A stretch of 44,866 bases of DNA. Origin: Candidatus Thalassarchaeaceae archaeon (GTDB taxonomy: Archaea; Thermoplasmatota; Poseidoniia; Poseidoniales; Thalassarchaeaceae). The stretch covers positions 1 to 44,866 of the forward strand of contig JAPYUP010000011.1 in the NCBI GenBank assembly GCA_029940695.1. Direction: 5' to 3'. A program made the translations under genes and the position numbers. Positions 25,211 through 33,643 of this stretch are shown here, piece after piece. Each line of letters begins with the position of its first letter. The stretch's first letter is position 1. A model generated the notes under the pieces. The model had not been told where the DNA came from. It saw nothing but the letters and a program-made list of their open reading frames with translations, and did no database searches.

Positions 25211-27187
25211 GTGACCATATTCAGCGTCTACATCGATGATGGCTGCATCACCTGCGATGCATGCGAGGAGGCAGCCCCGGATGTCTTCGAAGTTTCCGAC
25301 GACACCTGCTTCATCAAGCCGACAGTCCGAATCGACGGCGGCTTCGACAGAAACATGGACCAGTCGGGCCTCAAGCCCGAAATTATCTCAGCCATGTCTG
25401 ACAACATCCTAGACGCCGCCGAGGCCTGCCCGGTTGATGTCATCATGGTGGTTGAGGGTGAGCCAAGTGAATCTGTTGAACCAGAGGAAGCCCCTGAGCC
25501 CGAGACTCTGGAAGCCGTGCCAGAGGGGGCTGCGGTGGAGGATATCGAAGTCGGTGAGGGCATCGAGCAGATACTGACTGTCGGCGACAGGTCCCTCAAC
25601 ATCCTGTTCGGCTCCCAATCCGGAAATTCCGAGGACCTGTCCGCCAAGCTCGCCAAGCAAGCGAAGGGCTACGGCTTGGAGGGGACGGTCCACGACATGG
25701 ACGGTTTCGACTTCAACTCACTATCTGGGAAGAAGCGGGTTCTGATAGTCTGCTCAACTTGGGGCGAGGGAGAGATGCCCGACAACGCCGAGGAGTTGTG
25801 GCAGTTCGCGAGTTCGGACGCCGCAGCAAGACTGGACGGAGTGCACTTCTCAATCTGCGCCCTGGGGGACACCAGCTACGAGTTCTACTGCGAGTCAGGA
25901 AAGGACTGGGACCGACGACTCGAGCAACTCGGCGCAACACGCCTCGTAGACCGCGTCGACTGCGACGTCGACTATGACTCTCCCGCAGCGGCATGGGCCC
26001 TCGAGGCTCTGCCAACACTGGCCGCTGTCGACGGCACGGGGAAGTTCCGCGAGGACATGGTCGAACCCATCAAGGCCCACATCTCTGGCGACGGCTCTAG
26101 AGGCGCTGAGGGCGAGGACGGATTCACCCTGCCCACCGTTCTCGCTGACTCTATACAAGCGGAAATCACCATATTCAGGTACGATCCAGTCGCTGCCTGC
26201 ACGGGTAAGGACACCTGGATGTGCGCACTGCCCGGCCACCTGTCGGTCCTGGAGGCCCTTCGTACTCTCAAGGACTCGCAGGACGGCTCACTCACGTTCC
26301 GAGACGGCGCTTGCGATGACCCGAACACGGCCATTTCCGTCAACGGACGACTCGTCATGCCCGGCCTGTCCAGACTCGACTCAGTCGCCCCTACTCGCGA
26401 CGGCGCCATCAGAATTCGCATCGAGCCCCTGCCCGGGTTCGACGTCGTGCGAGACCTAGTGATTGACCCGTGGTCGTTGGAGAGGAAGCGCGAGTCGAGT
26501 AAGCCCTGGATGGTCGCAGCCACCCGAGAAGGCGCATCCACGCCACAGGGTCCCATAGGGACCATGGACCCAGCCGCAGCCTCGCACCTCCATTCGGTAA
26601 CCGACTACCAGAGCCAGGCCCTTCTCCACGCCAGCTCCGACGCTGTGCCCCACGCAAACGGCTACCTCGGACCAGCAGTGCTCGTGAGCGCGTGGGCGCG
26701 CAGGAGCGACCCTCGGATATCCCCCCTCAGAAGGTCTGAGATCGATGAACTGATTGGCTCGAGCAATGGCATCAAGGCAGAGACCGACCTTGCCCCGATT
26801 CGGCGCCAGGCCTCGAACGCCCAGGCAATCTCCGACTCACTCCTAGAAGCCAAGAATGCGACGCTGACCAGGGACGCCTACAACGGCAGGCACGGCAAGC
26901 ACGTCTGGTGGTACACCTGGACGATCAAGAGCAGTGGCAGAGTCAATGACACCGTGATCTACCGCCAGGTGCTCGGTCCCGCTGGCCTGCTCGGCAACCT
27001 ATTCTCAGGCGTCACTGCTAGGATGGTGTTCGGATTCACGAGGACCGGCGGCAACATGTTCAACGGCATGCTGGGCATGGTGGCCCCGCCCGCCGGCATC
27101 GGAAAGATGCCCCAGCAGTTCAATTCCTCAGTGGAGAACCATCACGAGGTAGTCGCGATATTCAACGAACTGGACGGGCGATTCTGA
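25211..27187 (+). CDS. Ferredoxin-flavodoxin-SdhB-like fusion whose SdhB part has lost its Fe-S ligands
   Basis: The protein has 658 residues. Residues 1-80 are a single-cluster ferredoxin with Cys12, Cys15, Cys18 and Cys73. Residues 80-125 are an acidic linker. Residues 128-300 are a flavodoxin of the P450-reductase type (LFGSQSGNSEDLS, STWGEGEMPDNAEELW, ALGDTSYEFYCESG). Residues 317-560 align with a whole succinate dehydrogenase iron-sulfur subunit: FRYDP, LTFRDGACDDPN, VNGRLVMPG, PLPGFDVVRDLVIDPW and GYLGPAVLVSAW. In SdhB these regions bind three clusters. Here only Cys368 remains, and no cysteine occurs after it. The last 100 residues are unrecognised and partly hydrophobic. The GTG start follows GAGGAG, and its TGA shares one base with the next ATG, so the two genes are coupled. 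Confidence 0.82.
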   Translation: MTIFSVYIDDGCITCDACEEAAPDVFEVSDDTCFIKPTVRIDGGFDRNMDQSGLKPEIISAMSDNILDAAEACPVDVIMVVEGEPSESVEPEEAPEPETLEAVPEGAAVEDIEVGEGIEQILTVGDRSLNILFGSQSGNSEDLSAKLAKQAKGYGLEGTVHDMDGFDFNSLSGKKRVLIVCSTWGEGEMPDNAEELWQFASSDAAARLDGVHFSICALGDTSYEFYCESGKDWDRRLEQLGATRLVDRVDCDVDYDSPAAAWALEALPTLAAVDGTGKFREDMVEPIKAHISGDGSRGAEGEDGFTLPTVLADSIQAEITIFRYDPVAACTGKDTWMCALPGHLSVLEALRTLKDSQDGSLTFRDGACDDPNTAISVNGRLVMPGLSRLDSVAPTRDGAIRIRIEPLPGFDVVRDLVIDPWSLERKRESSKPWMVAATREGASTPQGPIGTMDPAAASHLHSVTDYQSQALLHASSDAVPHANGYLGPAVLVSAWARRSDPRISPLRRSEIDELIGSSNGIKAETDLAPIRRQASNAQAISDSLLEAKNATLTRDAYNGRHGKHVWWYTWTIKSSGRVNDTVIYRQVLGPAGLLGNLFSGVTARMVFGFTRTGGNMFNGMLGMVAPPAGIGKMPQQFNSSVENHHEVVAIFNELDGRF

Positions 27188-28047
27188 TGGCGCTGAAGTA
27201 CGCATACCACCCCGGCAACGTGGCACACAGCAGCGCTCCGGAGGTGGCGGACACGATGCCGCCCGCCGCCCGCTCTCTGGGCATCGAGCTAATCCCCCTC
27301 GATGGCGCGACGAGCTGCGGGGCGGGGATTATCAGGCAGGCCAACGACATCCTGCAAGTCACCCTGAACGCTAGGACCATGGCTTTGGCCGAGTCGATGA
27401 GCCTCGACATCATCACCCCATGCGCCGCGACGGCGGGAAACCTGCACGAGGATCTGATCCGGCTCAGGAACGACCCCCTGCTGTTAGCGAAGACCAACGA
27501 TGTCCTCAGGAGAACCACCGGCCTCACCCTAGAGGGGACGGTCAGCGTCCACCACCTACTGCACGTGATGGTCGATGAGATTGGCCTCGACAAGGTAGAG
27601 GCGAATGTGAGGAACCCCATGCGGTCTCGCATCGCCGGGTACTATGGCCCGAACATGCAGCAGGAGGGGGCGTGCGGGGACGACGATGTCTACGACCCGA
27701 ACTACTTCGAGCAGCTCATCGAGGCTCTTGGGGGGACACCCGTCGAGTGGGAGAGCAGGACGCAGAGCGTAGGAGTCCCCGGCCTGTTTTCCGAGGAGCC
27801 CACCGTACTACGGCAAGCCGCAGCGGTCATCTCCGATGCCAAGTCAGAGGGCGCGGATATTATCGTCAGCGCATGCACCCTCTCGCACGCCGTCCTCGAC
27901 GTCTACCAGGGCAAGGCTTCCAGAGCCACCGGAATCTCAACCAACCTGCCGGTAATCCACCTGACTGAACTCCTCTCCTTCGCGTTCGGGCATCACAACA
28001 GCAGGCTTGCACAGTTGAGGACCAGAATGGCAGTGATAGGCGACTAG
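27187..28047 (+). CDS. HdrB/SdhE-like CCG-domain protein lacking most cluster cysteines
   Basis: The protein has 286 residues and follows the two-repeat CCG (cysteine-rich) fold of heterodisulfide reductase subunit B and of SdhE/TfrB-type quinone-reductase subunits. First-repeat landmarks are YAYHPGN, ATSCGAGI and TPCAATAGNL; second-repeat landmarks are GYYGPNMQQ, QSVGVPG and VSACTLSHAVLD. In canonical HdrB each repeat binds a noncubane [4Fe-4S] cluster through a CX31-39CCX35-36CxxC pattern. Here only Cys44, Cys79 and Cys229 sit at expected sites (Cys162 is elsewhere). The rest are His/Pro, Gly, Thr, Pro, Ser-Val and Ser. It is translationally coupled to the SdhB-like fusion, the same pairing as SdhB-SdhE, so the two products probably form a complex. 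The function is not known. Confidence 0.8.
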   Translation: MALKYAYHPGNVAHSSAPEVADTMPPAARSLGIELIPLDGATSCGAGIIRQANDILQVTLNARTMALAESMSLDIITPCAATAGNLHEDLIRLRNDPLLLAKTNDVLRRTTGLTLEGTVSVHHLLHVMVDEIGLDKVEANVRNPMRSRIAGYYGPNMQQEGACGDDDVYDPNYFEQLIEALGGTPVEWESRTQSVGVPGLFSEEPTVLRQAAAVISDAKSEGADIIVSACTLSHAVLDVYQGKASRATGISTNLPVIHLTELLSFAFGHHNSRLAQLRTRMAVIGD

Positions 28048-28072
28048 GATTGGTCCCTAACCACCGTTCCTA

Positions 28073-29851
28073 TTATGATGGGTCGTTTCGCTCATCAGCG
28101 GCAACAGCGAACTGCTCTAGCCCCGCCTGACCAGTTGGCCTGAAGTTCTCAGGAGAGGGTGCCGCGGCAGCCAGCCTACCTTGCTCACTCGTCACCGTAT
28201 CATCCGACTGAGCTAGTCGCGCGCGGTGCTCCTCTCTCACCTCAAGCACGAACTCGGCGGCTGGTACCGAGCCGTTATCTCGAACGACCTCGAATCGACC
28301 TAGATTGGAAAGGTCGGTATGTGGTCCCTTGGCAAGTTTCCTGCCGACCCTCCTGACCGCCTTGTGCATGAACCCCTCCTTGCGGACGGCGGCTGCCCTC
28401 GCCCCCTCGTCGCGGGTTCCCTCGGCAATCAATACCACGACCTCGCCCTCGCGTCGCCGCCCGGTTCTACCTCTGCGTTGAATAGTTCGGATCTCGCTGG
28501 ACACCGGTTCGTAGAATATCACGAGGTCAGCGCTCGGTATGTCGAGGCCCTCCTCACCGACCGAGGTGGCTACGAGCACGTTGGCTGAGCCAGACCTGAA
28601 CGCCTCCAGTCTCTCTATCTGCTGCTTAGGACGGAGACCGCCGGTGCCGCCCCTGCTCGACTGGCCGATGAACTGGACCGGCCTCGCCCCTCTGAGCCCC
28701 GACAGGGCCTGCTCGAGTGCGTTTACGGTGTCCCTGTAGGTCGCGAAGACGATGACTCTCGACTTGACGTCTCTGCGCAGTCGCTGCCTCACTAGGCGAC
28801 GAACGGCCCCAACCTTGGAGTGAACCTCCTCCATTTCCGCTAGGCTTCCGACCAGATTCCTCACTCGGGGGTCCCTCAGGAAGTTTCTGGCGGAGCGGCC
28901 CTTACCATCCTCCCTTGCCATTCTATCCAAGAACTCTCTCGAGGCAGCAATCCCTTGGCACAGCAGGTGGTTGATGAGGTGGTGAAGCCTCATCGCAGTG
29001 GCGATCTGAGAGGCCGAGCGGTAGGCGCTCGACTCACCCCTGGAGATAGCTGCTTGTGCCCTCTCCATCGCGTTAGACAGTCCAGCATAACTGATCATTC
29101 CCGGCATGACATACCTGCCGACCCTCTTCTCGCGGTCCACGATGCCCGTCTGCCAGATCCTGAATGGCTCGGCAAGTTCCCTGATTATATCCGGGACCTC
29201 GACCTTCGTTTCAGTCACCTCCAGTCCCGCGAGATGCTCTGCCATCATCGGATCGTTCGGGGTCCTCAGGTGTATCCTCTGGATGCCGAGCCTGGTGCAC
29301 ACCTCCTCCACCTGGTTGGTCTTCGAGCCTGGGCTCGCTGTGGTGGCGAGGATGCGAGGGTCCTCTGACTGTGAGATGTAGAGCTCGGCGACTTGTGCCA
29401 TCGCATGATTGCCAGTACAGTGGTGAGCCTCGTCGACCACCAACAGCGAGCATTCAGCCAGAGACAGGGTTCCTCGCAGAACGTCGTTCCTGACCACTTG
29501 AGGAGTTGCGAAGACCAATCGTGAGGATGACCACAGATCGGGTCTCTTTGCCGCGGGTTGCTGGCCGCTGATGGAAATCGGGTTGACTTCCCTACCCCCC
29601 ACCAGCACCGGGGCCGTGCTCACTAAGTGCTGATTGACCAGAGCCACAGTCGGCGCGATCATCAGGACCCAACCGGGAGTGATCTCGAGTCTCTCGGCAA
29701 TCGCCATCCATGCAACAGCCGTCTTTCCAGCAGCAGTGGGCAGGACTAGCAGCATCGACCCGGACAAGGATTCGTCCACGGCTTGGAGCTGATACCCCCT
29801 CGCCTCTACGGCCTCAGAAGAGAGTCTGGGATGACTGACGAATGGACCCAT
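28073..29851 (-). CDS. Hef/FANCM-type superfamily 2 DNA helicase without nuclease domain
   Basis: The 592-residue protein has helicase motif I PTAAGKT at 38-44 and motif II DEAH at 140-143. Motif III is TTASPGS, and the C-terminal RecA domain has VIVFATYRDTVNAL, ATSVGEEGLDIPSADLVIFYEP and motif VI QRRGRTGRR. The phrase GLDIPSADLVIFYEPVSSEIR is typical of archaeal Hef and eukaryotic FANCM, which remodel stalled replication forks. Euryarchaeal Hef usually has a C-terminal XPF nuclease; here the protein ends about 100 residues after motif VI, so it is the helicase half only. It is transcribed away from the ribosomal operon. Confidence 0.88.
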   Translation of the reverse strand: MGPFVSHPRLSSEAVEARGYQLQAVDESLSGSMLLVLPTAAGKTAVAWMAIAERLEITPGWVLMIAPTVALVNQHLVSTAPVLVGGREVNPISISGQQPAAKRPDLWSSSRLVFATPQVVRNDVLRGTLSLAECSLLVVDEAHHCTGNHAMAQVAELYISQSEDPRILATTASPGSKTNQVEEVCTRLGIQRIHLRTPNDPMMAEHLAGLEVTETKVEVPDIIRELAEPFRIWQTGIVDREKRVGRYVMPGMISYAGLSNAMERAQAAISRGESSAYRSASQIATAMRLHHLINHLLCQGIAASREFLDRMAREDGKGRSARNFLRDPRVRNLVGSLAEMEEVHSKVGAVRRLVRQRLRRDVKSRVIVFATYRDTVNALEQALSGLRGARPVQFIGQSSRGGTGGLRPKQQIERLEAFRSGSANVLVATSVGEEGLDIPSADLVIFYEPVSSEIRTIQRRGRTGRRREGEVVVLIAEGTRDEGARAAAVRKEGFMHKAVRRVGRKLAKGPHTDLSNLGRFEVVRDNGSVPAAEFVLEVREEHRARLAQSDDTVTSEQGRLAAAAPSPENFRPTGQAGLEQFAVAADERNDPS

Positions 29852-30142
29852 GGGCAGTGACCTCCGGAGTCAGGGTTCAAAATCGTTGCACACACGGGGG
29901 GAATGATACTCATCCACCCCATAGGGGTGCATCGAACCAATCCCGATTTGTTCAAATAGGGTATGTCAGTCGCAAAGCCGCTCACAGCGTGAGATACCAG
30001 ACACCACAGGGCACTGCAGACGCATCCCTCACACCCGGTCCGCACTCGCGGTCCGAGTCCGGTGTCACGGTCTCTCCCTAGCGCAGTGGGCCCGGTCCAA
30101 GGCCGCTCGCGGCCCGATATCGGTAATTACGGAGGAAGTTGC
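29852..30142 (+). promoter_or_regulatory. Promoter region and structured 5' leader of the ribosomal protein operon
   Basis: The 291-base gap holds no gene I can support but several inverted repeats. CACCCC-ata-GGGGTG is at 29915-29929. CTCAC-agc-GTGAG lies near 29982-29994. ACTCG-cggtc-CGAGT is at 30044-30058 inside ACACCcGG / CCGGTGT (30031-30038 with 30059-30065). GGCCGC-tc-GCGGCC is at 30101-30114. A weak TATA-like TTCAAATAG lies near 29950. The ribosome site GGAGGA is just before ATG 30143. The two stems nearest the start could be an autoregulatory leader, since ribosomal protein operons are often controlled this way, but no known leader motif was recognised. Confidence 0.4.
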
Positions 30143-31222
30143 ATGGCTGACCGACACAGACCCCGCCGAGGTAGCATGGGCTATAGCCCGAGGAAGCGTG
30201 CAGTGCGCCAGTTCCCTCGAATCTCCTCGTGGCCGGAGTCAGACGCTTCCGAGGTCCGCGTGCAAGGCTTCGCAGGATGGAAGGCAGGAATGACTCACAT
30301 ACTGATGAGGGACACCAACCCTCACTCTACCTCAGCCGGACAGGAAGTCAGGCAGGCGGTCACGGTAGTCGAGACCCCTCCGATGAACGTCCTCGCGGTT
30401 AGGGGATACAGAATGACACCCTACGGACTGCAGACCGCAGGCGAGGTCTGGACCGACATTTCCCAAGGCGGCCTCGAGAACCTCGCCCCTCGCTTCGCCA
30501 ACCAGACTAGGGGGGAGCGAGACATTGAGGAGGGCCGCAAGCCAGCCAAGCGCGGAGGACGAATCCCGAGTCGCAGCAACGGTTCCCAAGAGGCCTCTAT
30601 CGAGTCACTCAGGGGGCAGGACCTCAGTGAGGTGAGACTCATCGTGAGTACTCAGCCGAACATGGTAGGCAGCATCCCCTCGAAGACTCCAGAGATCATG
30701 GAGGTCGACCTAGTTGGCGGTGGCACCGATGCCAAGCTCGACTGGGCGATGGAGCACCTCGGCGCCCAGATCGATCTAGATGACGTCTACCAAGTAGGTC
30801 AGGAGGTTGACGTTGTCGGGGTCACGAAGGGCAAGGGATGGCAGGGATCAATCAAGCGATTCGGCCTCAAGCTACTCTCTCATAAGAACAGCAAGCGCCG
30901 ACGCCAAGGGGGCAACATGGGTGACTTCGGCACTGGCTACGTCCGCAAGACCATCCGACAAGCCGGGCAGGTCGGCTATCACAAGAGGACCGAACTAAAC
31001 AAGAGGATCCTCCGAATTTCGAACCCGGATGAGTCTGAAATTACCCCAGCAGGGGGTTTCCTCAACTATGGTGAAGTCAGAAATCCGTACATGATAGTCC
31101 AGGGAAGCCTTCCTGGGCCAGCGAAGAGACTTCTGAGATTCCGCGATCCAATCCGCCCTAGGAAGAAGGTTGGCGAAGTCGAAGTCACCTACGTAAGCAC
31201 CTCGAGCAAGCAGGGAGTGTGA
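30143..31222 (+). CDS. rpl3: Large subunit ribosomal protein uL3
   Basis: The 359-residue protein binds 23S rRNA and reaches the peptidyl transferase centre. Evidence is RPRRGSMGYSPRKRA near the N terminus, FAGWKAGMTHIL, the central GVTKGKGWQGSIKRFGLK, and HKNSKRRRQGGNMGDFG. An insert of about 30 residues rich in Arg, Lys and Gly (RKPAKRGGRIPSRSNGS) lies in the middle. ATG 30143 follows GGAGGA; a longer in-frame start at 30062 would add 27 unconserved residues. It opens the S10-spc operon here, and uS10 is not adjacent. Confidence 0.97.
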   Translation: MADRHRPRRGSMGYSPRKRAVRQFPRISSWPESDASEVRVQGFAGWKAGMTHILMRDTNPHSTSAGQEVRQAVTVVETPPMNVLAVRGYRMTPYGLQTAGEVWTDISQGGLENLAPRFANQTRGERDIEEGRKPAKRGGRIPSRSNGSQEASIESLRGQDLSEVRLIVSTQPNMVGSIPSKTPEIMEVDLVGGGTDAKLDWAMEHLGAQIDLDDVYQVGQEVDVVGVTKGKGWQGSIKRFGLKLLSHKNSKRRRQGGNMGDFGTGYVRKTIRQAGQVGYHKRTELNKRILRISNPDESEITPAGGFLNYGEVRNPYMIVQGSLPGPAKRLLRFRDPIRPRKKVGEVEVTYVSTSSKQGV

Positions 31223-31226
31223 TTCT

Positions 31227-32105
31227 TTGAAAACGAAGACCTACAACTTGGTGAATTCTGTTGTCCAAGAGGAGCTCGATGCGGGCCTTCTGGCAGAGTC
31301 ATACGCCGTGGAGGCCAAGGACGGCAAGGCGATCACACTTCCAGAGGCCTTCTCCTCGGAGATCAGGCTTGACATCATTCGTTCTGCCGTGCATGCCTCC
31401 CGTGCCAATCGCAGGCAACCCTATGGACACCGAGAGCACAAAGGCAAGCGTGCCCCCCAGCCCGGGATGAAGCACTCCGTGGAGTGGTGGGGCAAGGGAC
31501 GAGGAGTTTCCCGAATCATGAGGAAGACTGGACAGAGGACCGGCGCGCAGAACCCGCACACCCGCGGTGGCCGCAGAGCCCACGGACCCAAGGTGGACAA
31601 GGACTGGTCCCAGAAACTCAACTCAAAGGCGCGCACGGTTGCGCGCAACGCCGCCATCGCCGCCTCCGGCGATTCCGAATTGGTCTCTTCTAGGGGCCAC
31701 AAGTTCGAAGAAGGCACCAGATTCCCGATTATTATCGATGACTACGTCGAGTCTAGGGGTGGCACGGATGAGAAGTACGAAATCGAGTCCATCCCCCTTC
31801 TGTACTCGACTCGCAAGTTCATCGCCATGATGGGGGCGCTCGGACTGGCTGACGACCTCGCCCGCTCCAAACAGGGCCGCACCATCAGAGCGGGCAAGGG
31901 AACGATGCGCAGTCGAAAGTACAGGACCCCGAGGAGCGTGCTCCTCGTGGTGGCCCAGAAGGACGGGCTTGACAAGGCCGCGAGAAACGTCCCCGGGGTT
32001 GATGTTGTCACGGCCAAGGATTTGAGTGCCGAGGACCTCGCTCCTGGTGGCGATCCCGGCAGGCTCACAGTTTGGACTAAGGACGCAATAGGGGCTCTGG
32101 AGTGA
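31227..32105 (+). CDS. rpl4: Large subunit ribosomal protein uL4
   Basis: The 292-residue protein lines the peptide exit tunnel. Evidence is the archaeal uL4 signature SRANRRQPYGHREHKGKR, then KGRGVSRIMRKTGQRTGAQN and GGRRAHGPKVDKDW, and the C-terminal NVPGVDVVTAKDLSAEDLAPG. The start codon is TTG at 31227 (MKTKTYNLVNS), supported by GGGAG nine bases upstream and by the position four bases after the uL3 stop. TTG use is the only one in this operon. Confidence 0.96.
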   Translation: MKTKTYNLVNSVVQEELDAGLLAESYAVEAKDGKAITLPEAFSSEIRLDIIRSAVHASRANRRQPYGHREHKGKRAPQPGMKHSVEWWGKGRGVSRIMRKTGQRTGAQNPHTRGGRRAHGPKVDKDWSQKLNSKARTVARNAAIAASGDSELVSSRGHKFEEGTRFPIIIDDYVESRGGTDEKYEIESIPLLYSTRKFIAMMGALGLADDLARSKQGRTIRAGKGTMRSRKYRTPRSVLLVVAQKDGLDKAARNVPGVDVVTAKDLSAEDLAPGGDPGRLTVWTKDAIGALE

Positions 32106-32110
32106 TTGGA

Positions 32111-32398
32111 ATGGATCCCTACGACGTCATCATCATGCCTTGGATTACGGAGAAGACCCTCCAGGCTAGGAGGATTGCTGACCATGAAGGCGGCCATCGC
32201 GAGAACAACAACAGAATCGAGTTCATTGTACGCCGAGAGGCGACGAAGAAGGACATCCGTGAGGCGATTGAAAGCCTACTGGAGGTCAAGGTCGCCAAGG
32301 TGAACGTCAGGATCAACAGGACCGGCAAACACGCCAGCGTGCGCCTTGCCGATGGATACGACGCAGAGGAGGCGGCTCTCAAGCTCGGAGCGTTCTGA
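32111..32398 (+). CDS. rpl23: Large subunit ribosomal protein uL23
   Basis: The 95-residue protein sits at the exit tunnel rim, where signal recognition particle and translocon dock. Evidence is WITEKTLQARR, then NNRIEFIVRREATKKDIREAIE and VKVAKVNVRINRTGKHASVRL. I chose ATG 32111 with GGAG at 32099-32102; a GTG at 32102 overlapping the uL4 stop would add three residues. Confidence 0.96.
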   Translation: MDPYDVIIMPWITEKTLQARRIADHEGGHRENNNRIEFIVRREATKKDIREAIESLLEVKVAKVNVRINRTGKHASVRLADGYDAEEAALKLGAF

Positions 32399-32410
32399 TA
32401 GGGTGATTAA

Positions 32411-33127
32411 ATGGGTAAGAGGACACGTTCACAACGCCGCGGGTCGAGCCCCAAGAACAGAGTCTCCAGCCACCGCTTCCCGGCTGCCAACCGTCTGCCT
32501 AGGGTCAGCGGCGAGATTGCCAAAGTCGTCGATTTGGTTCACAGCCCGGCACACACCGCCCCACTTGCCAAGATCAAGTTCGACGATGGTGCAGTAGCCC
32601 ACCTAGCAGCCCCCGAGGGCATGGCCGTAGGCCAGACAGTTGCTTTCGGCGACCGCGTCGCGCTCCGACCCGGCAACGTCACCACTCTAGACCAGATTCC
32701 CGAGGGAACTCAGATCTGCAACGTTGAGGCTCGTCCTGGTGATGGCGGCAAAATCGCTCGCTCTGGAGGGAACTCGGCCACAATCGACACTAGGATGGGT
32801 GGCCTTGTTAGGGTGCGCATGCCGAGCGGTCGAGTCAAGGACCTCCCAGCGAAGTGCCGCGCTACGATTGGTGTTCTCGGCGGCCACGGCCGTACCGAGA
32901 AGCCGTTACTCAAGGCCGGCGCTGCCCACCACCGGGCCAAGGCCCGCGGCAAGCCCTACCCGACCGTCAGCGGCGTGGCGATGAACCCTGTCGACCACCC
33001 GCACGGTGGTGGAAACCATCAGGCCGTCCACGGGCCCAACTCGGTGAGCAGGAACGCGCCCCCGGGCAAGAAGGTCGGCAACATCGCACCGAAGAGGACC
33101 GGACGTGGAAGGTCGAAGAAGGAGTAA
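32411..33127 (+). CDS. rpl2: Large subunit ribosomal protein uL2
   Basis: The 238-residue protein helps assemble the peptidyl transferase centre and the subunit interface. It starts MGKRTRSQRRGSS as archaeal uL2 does, has the RGGPGDGGK-like turn EARPGDGGKIARSGGNSA, and the conserved C-terminal loop MNPVDHPHGGGNHQ. The basic end KRTGRGRSKKE is normal. GGGTGATTAA provides the ribosome site before ATG 32411. Confidence 0.97.
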   Translation: MGKRTRSQRRGSSPKNRVSSHRFPAANRLPRVSGEIAKVVDLVHSPAHTAPLAKIKFDDGAVAHLAAPEGMAVGQTVAFGDRVALRPGNVTTLDQIPEGTQICNVEARPGDGGKIARSGGNSATIDTRMGGLVRVRMPSGRVKDLPAKCRATIGVLGGHGRTEKPLLKAGAAHHRAKARGKPYPTVSGVAMNPVDHPHGGGNHQAVHGPNSVSRNAPPGKKVGNIAPKRTGRGRSKKE

Positions 33128-33135
33128 TGTGAGAC

Positions 33136-33633
33136 ATGGCGCGCAAGAGAAGGGTGTTCAGAACGGCCAAGATGGCCCGCCGGCAGGCGAGGAAACGCCG
33201 CTCCAAGATTAGCGAGCGCCGAAAGAAGGAGTTCCGCTGGCGAGGTTACAGCCTCGAGGAGCTCCTAGTGATGCCACTCTATCCTCCAGACGACGACCCC
33301 GACGCACCCTCCATAGCCACTCTGATGCCCTCTAGGGTCAAGCGCACACTGTCCCGCGGCCTCAGTTCCGAGTGCGAGAAACTCCTAGATAGGGTCAGGA
33401 AGAACAACGGCAACGGGGTCGTCAGAACCCACTGCCGCGGCATGTACATTCTTCCCGAGATGGTTGGCACTACCATCGGGATTCACAACGGCCAGCACTT
33501 CGTCAATGTCGAAATCGTACCTAATATGATCGGACATGCGCTAGGGGAGTTCGCGAAGACGAGGAAGTCGGTAGCCCACACCGGTCCAGGCGTCGGTGCT
33601 ACCCGGTCGTCCCAGCATGTGGCATTGAAGTGA
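33136..33633 (+). CDS. rps19: Small subunit ribosomal protein uS19
   Basis: The 165-residue protein lies in the 30S head. The conserved core is RGMYILPEMVGTTIGIHNGQ, then HFVNVEIVPNMIGHALGEFAKTR, which contains the typical GHxLGEF element. A longer than usual basic N-terminal part (RRVFRTAKMARRQARKRRSK) precedes the archaeal FRWRGYSLEELLVMPL motif. It begins eight bases after uL2. Confidence 0.96.
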   Translation: MARKRRVFRTAKMARRQARKRRSKISERRKKEFRWRGYSLEELLVMPLYPPDDDPDAPSIATLMPSRVKRTLSRGLSSECEKLLDRVRKNNGNGVVRTHCRGMYILPEMVGTTIGIHNGQHFVNVEIVPNMIGHALGEFAKTRKSVAHTGPGVGATRSSQHVALK

Positions 33634-33643
33634 GGTGAGGAGA

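Noticed and set aside
29871-29960. GGTTCAAAATC and a nearby stem, considered as part of a tRNA
   Set aside because: The T stem does not close and no acceptor, D or anticodon arm can be formed.
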